NCBI RefSeq assembly: GCF_900177535.1
Contig: NZ_FXAJ01000001.1
Location: 124,001-188,000, forward strand
Direction: 5' to 3'
Length of the DNA stretch: 64,000 nucleotides
From: Priestia filamentosa
GTDB lineage: Bacteria > Bacillota > Bacilli > Bacillales > Bacillaceae_H
Under the pieces are notes generated by a model. It was not told where the DNA came from. It saw only the letters and a list, made by a program, of their open reading frames with translations, and did no database searches. Positions 46,240-56,154 of this stretch are shown piece after piece. The position numbers and the translations under genes were made by a program. The stretch's first letter is position 1, and the number at the start of each line of letters is the position of its first letter.

Positions 46240-47952
46240 ATGAATAAAAAAGAGATTATTAAACTTTTGGAAAAGATTGCTGTATATATGGAGTTAAAAG
46301 GAGATAATGCATTTAAAATTTCGGCCTTTAGAAAGGCGGCAGGTGCGCTTGAGAATGATGAGCGCAGCTTGAGTGAAATTGAAAGCTTCACATCTCTCGC
46401 AGGCATTGGAAAAGGAACTAGTGCTGTTATTGAAGAGTATATTCAAGATGGACAATCTACTGTGTTAGAAGAGTTAAAAAAAGAAGTTCCAGAAGGATTA
46501 ATTCCTCTTCTTGATTTGCCAGGATTAGGTGGGAAAAAGATTGCAAAGCTTTATCAACAGCTGAATGTTACGGATATGGTAACATTAAAGGCTGCCTGTG
46601 AAGAAGGAAAAGTACAGGGACTTAGCGGCTTCGGTAAAAAAACAGAGGAGAAAATTCTTGCTGCAATCGAGGAATATGGGACACGTCCTGAACGATTGCC
46701 ACTTGCTATTATGTTACCACTTGTGGAAAAAATCGAAGAAATGCTTGCTGATATGAAAGGCATTATTCGTTTCTCACGAGCAGGCAGCGTACGCCGTATG
46801 AGAGAAACAGTGAAAGACTTAGATTTTATTATTTCTACAGAAGAGCCGTCTCTTATTCGTGATAGCTTACTCGCAATGCCGTCTATTAAAGAAGTAATTG
46901 CAAGTGGAAATACGAAAGTATCGGTTGTGCTTGAAGATGTTTATGATATATCTGTTGATTTTCGTCTTGTAGAAGACAAGGCTTTTCCAACAACGCTTCA
47001 TCATTTTACAGGCTCAAAAGATCATAACGTAAGAATGAGACAGCTTGCGAAAGAACGTGGAGAGAAAATTAGTGAATATGGTGTTGAGAATATAGAAACG
47101 GGAGAAGTCCGTACGTTTTCATCTGAAGAAGAGTTTTATAACTACTTTAACTTGCCGTTTATTTTACCTGAAATGCGTGAAGATGGAACAGAAGTAGATA
47201 AGCTAACGAAAGAAGATCGCTTTATTTCTCTTCAAGACATAAAAGGAGACGTGCACATGCATTCTACATGGAGCGATGGCGCATACTCTATCGAGGAAAT
47301 GGTGGAAGCATGCCGTGCAAGAGGCTATGAGTACATGGCTATTACTGACCATTCCCAATATTTAAAAGTGGCAAATGGACTAACACCAGAACGAATTCGT
47401 AAACAGCGAGAAGAAATTAAGAAGCTAAATGAAAAATATGATGACTTTACAATCCTTTCAGGAATCGAGATGGATATTCTTCCTGATGGTACGTTAGATT
47501 ATGATGATGAGATTCTACAGGAAATGGATATCGTTATTGCTTCTATCCACTCAAGTTTTTCTCAGTCTCGCGAAGTTATTATGGAGCGATTAAAAACAGC
47601 TCTTAATAGTCATCATGTCGATATTATTGCACATCCAACAGGAAGACTTATTGGACGAAGAGGCGGATATGACGTTGATATGGATTTGTTAATTGAGCTT
47701 GCTTACGAAACAAATACAGCACTTGAACTCAATTCAAATCCACATCGCTTAGACCTTGCTTCTCATCATTTGAAAAAAGCACAAGAGCAAGGAGTAAAGC
47801 TTGTAATTAATACAGATGCACATAATCTGGACATGCTTGAAGATATGAAAGTTGGGGTGTCGACAGCTGTAAAAGGGTGGATTCGCAAAGAGAGCGTTAT
47901 TAACACATATCCTTTAGAAGAATTGAGAGCATTTTTAAAACGCAACGATTAA
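46240..47952 (+). CDS. polX: DNA polymerase/3'-5' exonuclease PolX
   Basis: Family X repair polymerase with a PHP exonuclease. ATG 46240 gives 570 aa, the exact length of B. subtilis PolX; the frame begins at GTG 46228 with no better site. Domains: 8-kDa and HhH region (about 1-140, with IGKGTSAVIEEYI and LPGLGGKKIAKL), the polymerase palm (GSVRRMRETVKDLDF, metal acids in DLD and VDF, about 190-265) and a C-terminal PHP domain (about 335-570, DVHMHSTWSDG, TDHS, TDAH). It lies between yshB and mutS2. Confidence 0.95.
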   Translation: MNKKEIIKLLEKIAVYMELKGDNAFKISAFRKAAGALENDERSLSEIESFTSLAGIGKGTSAVIEEYIQDGQSTVLEELKKEVPEGLIPLLDLPGLGGKKIAKLYQQLNVTDMVTLKAACEEGKVQGLSGFGKKTEEKILAAIEEYGTRPERLPLAIMLPLVEKIEEMLADMKGIIRFSRAGSVRRMRETVKDLDFIISTEEPSLIRDSLLAMPSIKEVIASGNTKVSVVLEDVYDISVDFRLVEDKAFPTTLHHFTGSKDHNVRMRQLAKERGEKISEYGVENIETGEVRTFSSEEEFYNYFNLPFILPEMREDGTEVDKLTKEDRFISLQDIKGDVHMHSTWSDGAYSIEEMVEACRARGYEYMAITDHSQYLKVANGLTPERIRKQREEIKKLNEKYDDFTILSGIEMDILPDGTLDYDDEILQEMDIVIASIHSSFSQSREVIMERLKTALNSHHVDIIAHPTGRLIGRRGGYDVDMDLLIELAYETNTALELNSNPHRLDLASHHLKKAQEQGVKLVINTDAHNLDMLEDMKVGVSTAVKGWIRKESVINTYPLEELRAFLKRND

Positions 47953-47988
47953 TACAAGGAAAGCAAGGTTTAAAAGGAGTGAACATGT

Positions 47989-50352
47989 TTGCAAGCGCGC
48001 ATTTTAAAAACATTAGAGTTCGATAAAATTAAAGAAGGTCTGTTGAAACATGCAGCATCTTCACTAGGAAGAGAGAAAGTAGAGAGTCTTCGTCCGTCCA
48101 TAAGTTTCCCAGAAGTAGAAGCTTGGCAAAACGCAACTGATGAGGCAGCTCAAGTGCTTCGTGTGAAAGGAAATGTTCCACTTGGCGGTATTCATGATAT
48201 AAAAGCAAGTGCTAAAAGAGCAGAGATCGGTGGAACACTTTCAGCAAGTGAACTACTAGAAATCTCAAGCACAATTTATGCAACAAGACAGCTTTCGATA
48301 TTTATGGAAAGTTTAGAAGAGAATACAGACCTTTCATTACCTATTTTGAAAGGGTATATTGAAGGGTTTATTATCTTAACAGATCTTGAGCGAACAATTG
48401 AGAACAGTATTGATGATAATGGGACAGTGTTAGACGGAGCGAGTGAAAAACTGCGAGGATTACGCCAAAAACTGCGCTCTACAGAAGCACGTGTTCGTCA
48501 AAAACTGGAGCAAATGACGCGTTCCTCTTCTGCGACAAAAATGCTTTCAGACGCAATTATAACGATTCGTAATGATCGCTATGTGCTTCCGGTTAAACAA
48601 GAATATCGCGGAGCATATGGAGGAATTATTCACGATCAATCTTCCTCAGGAGCAACGTTATTTATTGAGCCACAAGCAATTGTAAACTTAAATAATGAGC
48701 TTCAAGCGGCCCGAGTAGAAGAAAAGCGTGAGATTGAGCGCATTCTTGCACAAATTACAGCAGAAGTAGCAGAAGTTGCTCGCGAGCTTTCTGTTAACGT
48801 TGATATGCTAGCAGAAATTGATTTTATGTTTACAAAAGGGCAGTACAGCCACAAATTAAAAGGTTCAAAACCAAAGCTTAATGAAGAAGGATATATTAAT
48901 CTGAAAAAAGCACGTCATCCCTTAATTACTGCAGAAGATGTTGTAGCAAATGATATTGAGCTTGGAGGAGAGTACCCGAGCATCGTTATTACAGGTCCAA
49001 ATACAGGAGGAAAAACGGTAACGTTAAAAACAGTTGGGTTGTTTACACTTATGGCACAAGCAGGTCTTCAAATCCCGGCTTTGGATGGTTCTGAAGTAGC
49101 AGTCTTTGAAAATGTATTTGCTGACATTGGAGACGAACAGTCTATTGAACAAAGCTTGAGCACGTTTTCTTCTCATATGGTGAATATCGTTAACATTTTA
49201 AAAGGTGTTGATAATAAGAGCCTTGTATTATTTGATGAGCTCGGTGCTGGAACAGATCCTCAGGAAGGAGCGGCACTTGCTATCTCTATTCTAGATGAAG
49301 TATACAATAGAGGAGCACGTGTTATAGCGACAACTCATTATCCTGAACTGAAGGCGTATGGATATAATCGAAAAGGAGTAATGAATGCAAGCGTTGAGTT
49401 CGATGTCGAAACACTTCGCCCGACATATAAATTACTTTTAGGGGTTCCAGGACGAAGCAATGCATTTGAAATTTCACGCCGATTAGGTCTTTCAGAAGAA
49501 GTTATTAACGAAGCAAAGGGATATATTGGAGCAGATACAAATAAGGTAGAAAATATGATTGCTTCACTCGAGGACAGCCGCAAAAAAGCTGAAAGTGAAA
49601 AGGAAGAAGCTGCTTTATTTAGGAAAGAGGCAGAACAGCTTCATCGTGAACTGCAGGATCAAATTATAGAATTTAACAATGAAAGAGACAAACTGCTTGA
49701 GCAAGCTGAACATAAAGCAGCAAAAGCAGTAGAGGAAGCGCGGGCTGAAGCGGAGAATATTATTAAAGACCTGCGCAACATGCGTCTTAATCAACAAAGT
49801 GGAATAAAAGAACATGAGCTAATTCAAGCGAGAAAAGATCTTGAAGAAGCGGTTCCAACCTTAAGAAAAGGCACGAAAGCGGCACCGAAACCGAAAAAGG
49901 TAGAAAGAAAGCTTTCTCCAGGGGATGAAGTGAAAGTATCAACATTTGGTCAAAAAGGAACGCTATTAGACAAAGTATCAGATACAGAGTGGGAAGTACA
50001 GCTTGGTATTATGAAAATGAAAGTAAAAGAGTCAAACTTAGAGTTTATTAGTTCTCCAAAAGCTGTAGAAACAAGACCACTCGCAACAGTAAAAGGCAAA
50101 GATTATCATGTTAAACTTGAGCTTGACCTCCGCGGAGAACGGTTTGAAAATGCTATTCAGCGCGTTGAGAAGTATATTGATGATGCACTTCTTGCTGGGT
50201 ACCCACGTGTTTCTATTATTCATGGAAAAGGAACAGGGGCTTTAAGAACAGGTGTGCAAGACTACTTGAAAAATCATCGTTTCGTCAAAAGCATTCGTTT
50301 TGGGGAAGCATCAGAAGGCGGCTCTGGAGTGACCGTTGCTGAACTAAAATAA
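47989..50352 (+). CDS. mutS2: MutS2, Smr-domain MutS homologue
   Basis: Not a mismatch-repair MutS. Family members suppress recombination, and in B. subtilis MutS2 acts on collided ribosomes. The 787-aa protein lacks the mismatch-binding domain. It has lever and clamp helices (to about 310), an ABC-type ATPase (Walker A GPNTGGKT near 334, [13 protein letters not shown] near 410), a coiled coil (about 520-625) and the C-terminal Smr nuclease domain (about 710-787, [11 protein letters not shown] and [10 protein letters not shown]). The TTG start at 47989 is eight bases after AAAAGGAGTG. Confidence 0.95.
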   Translation: MQARILKTLEFDKIKEGLLKHAASSLGREKVESLRPSISFPEVEAWQNATDEAAQVLRVKGNVPLGGIHDIKASAKRAEIGGTLSASELLEISSTIYATRQLSIFMESLEENTDLSLPILKGYIEGFIILTDLERTIENSIDDNGTVLDGASEKLRGLRQKLRSTEARVRQKLEQMTRSSSATKMLSDAIITIRNDRYVLPVKQEYRGAYGGIIHDQSSSGATLFIEPQAIVNLNNELQAARVEEKREIERILAQITAEVAEVARELSVNVDMLAEIDFMFTKGQYSHKLKGSKPKLNEEGYINLKKARHPLITAEDVVANDIELGGEYPSIVITGPNTGGKTVTLKTVGLFTLMAQAGLQIPALDGSEVAVFENVFADIGDEQSIEQSLSTFSSHMVNIVNILKGVDNKSLVLFDELGAGTDPQEGAALAISILDEVYNRGARVIATTHYPELKAYGYNRKGVMNASVEFDVETLRPTYKLLLGVPGRSNAFEISRRLGLSEEVINEAKGYIGADTNKVENMIASLEDSRKKAESEKEEAALFRKEAEQLHRELQDQIIEFNNERDKLLEQAEHKAAKAVEEARAEAENIIKDLRNMRLNQQSGIKEHELIQARKDLEEAVPTLRKGTKAAPKPKKVERKLSPGDEVKVSTFGQKGTLLDKVSDTEWEVQLGIMKMKVKESNLEFISSPKAVETRPLATVKGKDYHVKLELDLRGERFENAIQRVEKYIDDALLAGYPRVSIIHGKGTGALRTGVQDYLKNHRFVKSIRFGEASEGGSGVTVAELK

Positions 50353-50368
50353 GGGAGTGAGAGCCGCT

Positions 50369-50776
50369 GTGAAGGAATTTTGGGAGAATCCTTACGTATT
50401 AACAGCAGCGAACTATAGCGTTGTTATTTTATGCATTGTTCTAGCTCTTGTCATCTTTGAACTTGTGACAAGTTATAAAAACTGGGAGGAAATTCAGCGT
50501 GGAAATCTAGCCGTTGCTATGGCTACGGGTGGGAAAATCTTTGGTGTAGCAAATGTTTTTCAAGGCTCAATTAGCCAACACAATACGCTGTTTGTAATGG
50601 TGGGCTGGGGAGCTTTTGGCTTTATTCTTCTGTTAATTAGCTATTTTATTTTTGAATTTCTTACACCAAAATTCAAGATTGATCATGAAATTGCGCAAGA
50701 CAACAGAGCCGTTGGGTTTATATCAATGGTCATTTCAATTGGAATGTCGTTTGTTATTTCAGCTGGAATAGGGTGA
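50369..50776 (+). CDS. yshE: DUF350 membrane protein YshE
   Basis: A 135-aa membrane protein with four hydrophobic segments (about 12-34, 48-64, 75-95 and 112-132) of the DUF350 family. GTG 50369 is taken because AAGGGAG lies upstream; GTG 50357 overlaps that site. The start is 16 bases after mutS2, so cotranscription is likely. Function is unknown. A 27-codon frame follows six bases after the stop. Confidence 0.85.
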   Translation: MKEFWENPYVLTAANYSVVILCIVLALVIFELVTSYKNWEEIQRGNLAVAMATGGKIFGVANVFQGSISQHNTLFVMVGWGAFGFILLLISYFIFEFLTPKFKIDHEIAQDNRAVGFISMVISIGMSFVISAGIG

Positions 50777-50782
50777 TAAACA

Positions 50783-50866
50783 ATGGAGAAGCTAGCCAAA
50801 CTTTTGCTTATTCTTTGCGGTTTATTTATGACAATTGGGATTATTTATATATTGTTTATTGCATAA
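50783..50866 (+). CDS. Candidate 27-aa single-span membrane microprotein
   Basis: ATG 50783 begins six bases after the yshE stop, with GGGTG in the yshE end as a weak ribosome site, and the frame ends just before a terminator. The product is one hydrophobic helix with a short charged N-terminus (MEKLAKLL) and a GLFMTIGIIY core. The tight fit between stop and terminator supports translation coupled to yshE. I know no family for it. Confidence 0.5.
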   Translation: MEKLAKLLLILCGLFMTIGIIYILFIA

Positions 50867-50867
50867 A

Positions 50868-50907
50868 ACAAGAGAAGAAACATTTTGATGTTTCTTCTCC
50901 TGTTTTT
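50868..50907 (+). terminator. Intrinsic terminator after mutS2-yshE
   Basis: Perfect 12-bp stem GAGAAGAAACAT/ATGTTTCTTCTC, 4-nt loop, T-rich tail. Confidence 0.92.
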
Positions 50908-50993
50908 CTTTGAAAGCCTTTTCTTTTTAGAGATCCCCAGTGTATAATGAACATAGTGTGCGTAATAAATGCGAAACTGAGGAGGTATTTTTT

Positions 50994-52670
50994 GTGCTTC
51001 AAGCATCCGAAAAACCGTGGTTGATTCACTATCCGCCTGAAATACCGGCAGAAATCACTCTTGGTGAAGCGACGCTTGTATCGCTATTTCAAAAAGCAGC
51101 AAAAGAATTTCAAGAAAATCCTGCTATTCACTTTCTAGGAAAAACCCTTTCGTTTAAAGAGCTAGCTGCCCAAACTGATCAACTTTCTTGCTATTTTTAT
51201 GAGATAGGAGTTCGTAAAGGTGATCGAGTCGCTATTATGCTACCAAACTGTCCTCAAACTGTAATCGCCTTTAATGCCGTATTAAAATTAGGAGCAGTTG
51301 TTGTACTTATTAACCCGCTTTATACAGAAAGAGAACTGTCCCACCAACTCCAAGATTCAGGCGCAAGGTTCCTTATTACTCTAGATTTGTTGTATTCAAA
51401 AGCTTTTAAGATGAAAGCGCTAACAAAGATAGAGCATCTCATTATAACATCCATCAAAGATTACTTGCCTTTTCCAAAAAATCTTCTTTATCCATATCTC
51501 CAAAAAAAGACTCAAAAAACTGTCCAACACATAAAAGAAGACAGCGATACGCATAAATGGTCTACCATTTTAAAAACAAAAATAGCAAGTTCGGTAAAAG
51601 AAGAAGTGTATAGCGATGATTTAGCTCTTTTACAATATACAGGAGGAACAACAGGTTTTCCTAAAGGAGTAATGCTGACACATCAAAACTTAGTTGCTAA
51701 TACGAAGATGTGTACAACATGGCTTTACAAATGTGAAAGAGGAAATGAGAGAATTTTAGGTGTTTTGCCCTTTTTTCACGTGTATGGCTTAACAACAGTG
51801 CTTGTTTTATCTATTCTAGAAGGATATGAAATGGTGCTTTTACCAAAATTTGAAATAAAAGAGGTATTAAAAACAATTGACAAGAGAAAGCCAACGCTAT
51901 TTCCCGGAGCTCCCACAATTTATGTTGGACTGCTTAATAATACTAGTCTACCAAAATATGATCTTTCCTCAATTAAAGCTTGTATAAGCGGTTCTTCACC
52001 ACTTCCTGCTTATGTTCAGGAAAAGTTTGAGGACCTTACAGGAGGGAAGCTTGTAGAAGGTTATGGACTAACAGAAAGTTCCCCTGTGACACATGCTAAT
52101 TTTCTCTGGGGAAAAAGAAAACAAGGAAGTGTTGGTGTACCTTGGCCAAATACGGATGCTAAAATTGTTTCGCTTGAAACAGGGGAAGCTTTACCATGTG
52201 GTGAAATAGGAGAAATTGCTGTAAAAGGGCCTCAAGTGATGAAAGGATACTGGCACCAAGAAGAAGAAACAAAACAAGTGTTGAAAGATGGGTGGCTTTT
52301 TACAGGAGACTTAGGCTATTTTGATGAAGACGGCTATTTCTACATTGTGGATCGAAAAAAAGATATGATTATTGCGAGTGGATATAATATTTACCCTCGT
52401 GAAGTAGAAGAAGTGCTATACGGGTATTCAAAAGTAAAAGAAGCCGTTGTTATGGGCATTCCTGACTTATACAGAGGAGAAACGGTCAAAGCCTTTGTTG
52501 TATTAAAAGATGGTGTATCATGTTCAGAAAAAGAACTTGATGAGCATGTACGCTTGTCTCTTGCTTCCTATAAAGTTCCAAAAGTCTATGAGTTCAGAAA
52601 AGAATTACCTAAAACAGCTGTTGGGAAAATCTTAAGGCGTGTTTTAATAGAAGAAGAAAGAAAAGAATAG
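50994..52670 (+). CDS. lcfA: Long-chain acyl-CoA synthetase
   Basis: Activates fatty acids to acyl-CoA for beta-oxidation. This 558-aa ANL-superfamily enzyme has the AMP-binding P-loop YTGGTTGFPKG (about 213-223), the GYGLTESSP motif, TGDLGYFDEDGY and the catalytic lysine region KTAVGKILRR at the end. GTG 50994 is chosen because GGAGG (50981-50985) is eight bases ahead; the frame extends upstream to 50940 without a site. A TATAAT lies at 50943-50948. It stands upstream of fadR, as in B. subtilis. Confidence 0.94.
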   Translation: MLQASEKPWLIHYPPEIPAEITLGEATLVSLFQKAAKEFQENPAIHFLGKTLSFKELAAQTDQLSCYFYEIGVRKGDRVAIMLPNCPQTVIAFNAVLKLGAVVVLINPLYTERELSHQLQDSGARFLITLDLLYSKAFKMKALTKIEHLIITSIKDYLPFPKNLLYPYLQKKTQKTVQHIKEDSDTHKWSTILKTKIASSVKEEVYSDDLALLQYTGGTTGFPKGVMLTHQNLVANTKMCTTWLYKCERGNERILGVLPFFHVYGLTTVLVLSILEGYEMVLLPKFEIKEVLKTIDKRKPTLFPGAPTIYVGLLNNTSLPKYDLSSIKACISGSSPLPAYVQEKFEDLTGGKLVEGYGLTESSPVTHANFLWGKRKQGSVGVPWPNTDAKIVSLETGEALPCGEIGEIAVKGPQVMKGYWHQEEETKQVLKDGWLFTGDLGYFDEDGYFYIVDRKKDMIIASGYNIYPREVEEVLYGYSKVKEAVVMGIPDLYRGETVKAFVVLKDGVSCSEKELDEHVRLSLASYKVPKVYEFRKELPKTAVGKILRRVLIEEERKE

Positions 52671-52710
52671 ATAGTATTTTCCCTTCAAACCAAATTTCAC
52701 TATAATTCTG

Positions 52711-52739
52711 TTGACAGGTTTGTCGGGATATTTTAAGAT
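52711..52739 (+). promoter_or_regulatory. Promoter of the fadR-fadB-etfBA unit
   Basis: TTGACA (52711-52716), 17-bp spacer, TAAGAT (52734-52739). The FadR operator starts eight bases downstream, over the expected start point. Confidence 0.65.
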
Positions 52740-52746
52740 GATATTA

Positions 52747-52764
52747 TGAATGAATAACCATTCA
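52747..52764. promoter_or_regulatory. FadR operator
   Basis: TGAATGAATAACCATTCA matches the B. subtilis FadR box TGAATGAMTANTCATTCA at 17 of 18 positions. FadR bound here would block the promoter until long-chain acyl-CoA releases it. Confidence 0.88.
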
Positions 52765-52850
52765 TTTTATTCAATCGAACAAAATGATAATTAATGGTAC
52801 AGAATATGGTGTACTCTGTTGGTAATTAATGAAGCAAGGGAGCAAACAAT

Positions 52851-53432
52851 ATGAATCGAAATAGACCAAAATTCAAACAAATTTTAGATGCAGCAGTTGT
52901 CGTCATTGCCGAACACGGCTATCATAGCTCTCAAGTATCTAAGATTGCTAAACAAGCAGGGGTAGCAGACGGAACTATTTATCTCTATTTTAAAAATAAG
53001 GAAGATATCCTCATATCCCTTTTTCAAGAGAAAATGGGACAATTTATTGAAAGAATTCAAGAGGATATTCAAAAAGAAGAAACAGCTTCTGAAAAGCTTT
53101 TCTTTTTAATTCAGCGTCACATTACGTTTCTTTCGGAAGATCAACACTTAGCAGCTGTAACTCAGCTTGAACTTCGCCAAACAAACCGCGATATAAGAAA
53201 CCAAATTAACGAAGTTCTAAAAGGCTACCTTCAAATCATTGATGAAATTTTAGAAAGCGGCATTGAGAGCGGTGAGTTTCAAGAAGAACTAGATGCTCGT
53301 CTTGCTCGTCAAATGATTTTTGGAACAATTGATGAAGTTGTGACAACGTGGGTTATGAATGAGTATAAGTACGACATTACAGAACTTATTCCAAAAGTCC
53401 ATAAGCTTCTACTTCATGGTTGTAAAAGATAA
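52851..53432 (+). CDS. fadR: Fatty acid degradation repressor FadR (TetR family)
   Basis: A TetR-type repressor of beta-oxidation genes, inactivated by long-chain acyl-CoA. The 193-aa protein has an N-terminal HTH (about 8-55, with IAKQAGVADGTIYLYFKNKEDIL, almost identical to the B. subtilis protein) and a C-terminal helical ligand domain (VTQLELRQTN, RLARQMIFGTIDEVVTTWV). GCAAGGGAGC precedes ATG. It heads fadR-fadB-etfB-etfA and has its own operator upstream, so it is autoregulated. Confidence 0.95.
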   Translation: MNRNRPKFKQILDAAVVVIAEHGYHSSQVSKIAKQAGVADGTIYLYFKNKEDILISLFQEKMGQFIERIQEDIQKEETASEKLFFLIQRHITFLSEDQHLAAVTQLELRQTNRDIRNQINEVLKGYLQIIDEILESGIESGEFQEELDARLARQMIFGTIDEVVTTWVMNEYKYDITELIPKVHKLLLHGCKR

Positions 53433-53456
53433 AGACTGCGCTATAGGAGGGATATG

Positions 53457-54230
53457 ATGGCTTACGTTCAAATGAACAAAAATCAGCACGTCACAACTCT
53501 TACGCTAAATAAACCAAAAGCAAACGCTTTGTCAACCGCTCTTTTAAAAGAGCTTTGGAATACTTTTTCGTTACTTGAAACAGATGATGAAACACGCGTT
53601 ATTGTGCTTCGAGGAGAAGGGAAGTTTTTTTGTGCAGGAGCGGATATTAAAGAATTCACATCCCTGCAAAAAAGTGAAGATTATGAGTCTCTTGCTCGCT
53701 TTGGGCAAAAGCTTATGAACAAGATTGAAACATACCCCAAGCCAGTTATTGCGGCTATTCATGGAGCAGCATTAGGCGGAGGTCTTGAACTGGCAATGGG
53801 GTGTCATATGAGGTTTGTTGCAGCAGAAGCCCGCTTAGGACTTCCAGAGCTTACACTTGGGATTATTCCCGGCTTTGCAGGAACGCAGCGACTTCCAAGG
53901 CTTGTCGGAGTAGGAAAAGCATGTGAAATGATGTTAACAGGTGAATCGATTTCTGGAAGTGAAGCTGTTCGCATAGGTCTAGCAAACGAGGCGTTTGAAG
54001 AGAATGAGCTTTTTCAAAAAGTAGCAAAGCTTGCTGGACAAATGGCAAGAAAAAGCCCTATGACTATTAAAGCAATTTTGCATCTTTTACAATATGCTAA
54101 AGATGCTCGCTATGAAGAAGGAATAGAAGAAGAAGCAAGGAAATTTAAAGAAGTATTCGGTTCAGAGGACGCTTCAGAAGGGATTGCTGCTTTTTTAGAA
54201 AAAAGAAAGCCATTCTTCCAAGATAAATAA
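53457..54230 (+). CDS. fadB: Enoyl-CoA hydratase
   Basis: A crotonase-fold enzyme (B. subtilis YsiB/FadB) hydrating trans-2-enoyl-CoA in beta-oxidation. The 257-aa product has oxyanion-hole segments GKFFCAGADIKEF (near 58-70) and HGAALGGGLELAMGC, the catalytic-glutamate region LGLPELTLGIIPG, and GTQRLPRLVG. ATG 53457 is six bases after AGGAGG; ATG 53454 is also in frame. It follows fadR by 24 bases. Confidence 0.93.
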   Translation: MAYVQMNKNQHVTTLTLNKPKANALSTALLKELWNTFSLLETDDETRVIVLRGEGKFFCAGADIKEFTSLQKSEDYESLARFGQKLMNKIETYPKPVIAAIHGAALGGGLELAMGCHMRFVAAEARLGLPELTLGIIPGFAGTQRLPRLVGVGKACEMMLTGESISGSEAVRIGLANEAFEENELFQKVAKLAGQMARKSPMTIKAILHLLQYAKDARYEEGIEEEARKFKEVFGSEDASEGIAAFLEKRKPFFQDK

Positions 54231-54258
54231 TCTTAATATTCAGTAAAGGGGTGGAGTT

Positions 54259-55029
54259 ATGAATATTTTTGTGTTAATGAAGCGTACGTTTGATACAGAA
54301 GAAAAAATTTCACTTGATGGGGGAGAGATTATTGAGGATGGAGCAGAGTTCATTATTAATCCTTATGATGAATATGCAATAGAAGAAGCAATCTCTTTAA
54401 AAGAAAAACATGGAGGAGAAGTGACGGTTGTAACACTGGGGAACGAAGACGCTCAAAAAGAACTGCGAACGGCGCTTGCAATGGGGTGTGATAAAGCCGT
54501 GCTCATTGATACAGAAGATGAAATGGAAAGCGAAGATGAATATACCACATCCATTATTTTAGCCTCTTATTTAAAAGAACAGCAATGTGATTTGATTATT
54601 GGTGGAAATGTTGCTATTGACGGAGGAAGTGGACAGGTTTGTCCACGAGTCGCAGAGCTTTTAAATATGGCTTGTGTTACAACTATCACAAGTATTGAAA
54701 TCCATGGGAATGATGTGGAAATAATAAGGGACGTCGAAGGAGATGAAGAAAAAATTCAAGCAGCTCTACCGCTTGTTGTAACAGCTCAACAAGGACTAAA
54801 TGAACCACGCTATCCGTCTTTACCTGGTATTATGAAGGCCAAAAAGAAGCCGCTTGAAGAAATTGAATTAGATGATCTAGAAATAGAGGAAGAAATAGAA
54901 GCCAAAACAAAGGTTGTTGAACGGTTTTTACCACCTGAAAAAGAAGGAGGCAAAATACTTCAGGGTGAATCACACGAACAGGTGAAAGAGCTTGTTCATC
55001 TATTATACTCAGAAGCAAAAGTGCTTTAA
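54259..55029 (+). CDS. etfB: Electron transfer flavoprotein beta subunit
   Basis: With EtfA forms the FAD-containing carrier taking electrons from acyl-CoA dehydrogenases to the quinone pool. The 256-aa protein begins MNIFVLMKRTFDTEEKISL and shows the nucleotide-binding DLIIGGNVAIDGGSGQV and the recognition loop QQGLNEPRYPSLPGIMKAKKKPL. AAAGGGGTGGAG precedes ATG. Third gene of the fadR unit, 28 bases after fadB. Confidence 0.95.
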   Translation: MNIFVLMKRTFDTEEKISLDGGEIIEDGAEFIINPYDEYAIEEAISLKEKHGGEVTVVTLGNEDAQKELRTALAMGCDKAVLIDTEDEMESEDEYTTSIILASYLKEQQCDLIIGGNVAIDGGSGQVCPRVAELLNMACVTTITSIEIHGNDVEIIRDVEGDEEKIQAALPLVVTAQQGLNEPRYPSLPGIMKAKKKPLEEIELDDLEIEEEIEAKTKVVERFLPPEKEGGKILQGESHEQVKELVHLLYSEAKVL

Positions 55030-55045
55030 AAAAGGAGGAATAGCT

Positions 55046-56026
55046 ATGGCTCGCAAAGTATTGGCATTGGCGGAATTTAAAGGCGGAGAAGTCAGAAGTG
55101 TATCGTACGAAGCGATTGCAGCAGCACGCATGATTGCAGATGGCGGAGAAGTTGTTGTGGGAGCAGTTGGAGAAGACGTCGCTCGCCATACATCTTCATT
55201 TTTTCACTATGGTGGAGATCGTGTAGTCTTTATTGAAAGCGCTAACTTAAGAACATATACGCTTGATGGTTTCTCTCAATGTTTTCAGGCTCTCTTAGAG
55301 GAGGAAGAACCAGAAGCAATTATTATGGGCCATACTTCTCAAGGGAAAGAGGTTGCTCCAAAGCTTGCAGCAAAGCTTGAGAGTGGTTTAATTTCTGATA
55401 TAACAGATATTGAAGTTGTGGGTGAAAATGTTATTCTAACGCGTCCTATCTACTCAGGAAAAGCTTTTGAGAAACGCATCCTTACTGACACCCCTTTATT
55501 TTTCACAATTCGACCAAATAATATCGAAAAGCTTGCAGCGGACCCAGGAAGAGATGGAGAAACAAAAGAAGTTGCAGAACCATCTCTAGATTTGCGTACA
55601 GTTGTAAAAGAAGTTATGCAAAAAGCGACGAGCGGAGTAGATCTTTCAGAAGCAAAAGTGATTGTAGCTGGAGGACGAGGTGTAAAAAGCGAGGAAGGGT
55701 TTAAGCCATTACAAGAACTTGCTGATGTGCTAGGTGGAGCAGTTGGAGCTTCAAGAGGGGCATGTGATGCAGAATATTGTGATTACTCGCTTCAGATTGG
55801 ACAGACGGGAAAAGTTGTTACACCTGATTTGTATATTGCATGTGGCTTATCTGGTGCTATTCAACACTTAGCAGGTATGTCTAATTCAAAAGTGATTGTA
55901 GCTATCAATAAAGACCCAGAAGCAAATATTTTCAATGTAGCAGACTATGGGATTGTCGGAGAATTGTTTGAAATCATTCCGCTTTTAATCGAGGAGTGCA
56001 AAAAATTAAAAGTAGAAAAGAGCTAA
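55046..56026 (+). CDS. etfA: Electron transfer flavoprotein alpha subunit
   Basis: FAD-binding subunit of ETF. The C-terminal FAD domain (about 200-326) carries IVAGGRGVKSEEGF, GASRGACDAEY, GLSGAIQHLAGM and VIVAINKDPEANIFNVADYGIVG. ATG 55046 has AAAAGGAGGAA upstream; the frame opens earlier at 54992, inside etfB. The product is 326 aa. Last gene of the fatty acid unit, closed by a terminator. Confidence 0.96.
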   Translation: MARKVLALAEFKGGEVRSVSYEAIAAARMIADGGEVVVGAVGEDVARHTSSFFHYGGDRVVFIESANLRTYTLDGFSQCFQALLEEEEPEAIIMGHTSQGKEVAPKLAAKLESGLISDITDIEVVGENVILTRPIYSGKAFEKRILTDTPLFFTIRPNNIEKLAADPGRDGETKEVAEPSLDLRTVVKEVMQKATSGVDLSEAKVIVAGGRGVKSEEGFKPLQELADVLGGAVGASRGACDAEYCDYSLQIGQTGKVVTPDLYIACGLSGAIQHLAGMSNSKVIVAINKDPEANIFNVADYGIVGELFEIIPLLIEECKKLKVEKS

Positions 56027-56050
56027 AGGCGACACTCTGTCGCCTTTTCC
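56026..56050 (+). terminator. Intrinsic terminator of the etf unit
   Basis: Perfect 9-bp stem AAGGCGACA/TGTCGCCTT, 3-nt loop, four T. Confidence 0.85.
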
Positions 56051-56072
56051 GTGTTTTTTTATGAAAAATGCT

Positions 56073-56097
56073 GTTTTTAAATGATTCCTTAGGGTAT
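56073..56097 (+). promoter_or_regulatory. Sigma-B-type promoter of trxA
   Basis: GTTTTT (56073-56078), 13-bp spacer, GGGTAT (56092-56097) fits the general-stress consensus GTTTAA-N12-14-GGGWAW. B. subtilis trxA is known to have both sigma-B and sigma-A promoters. Confidence 0.65.
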
Positions 56098-56154
56098 AAC
56101 TATGTAATAGGAAAGACATGACGAAACAAATAAATGGCACTCCCATTTTAATGA

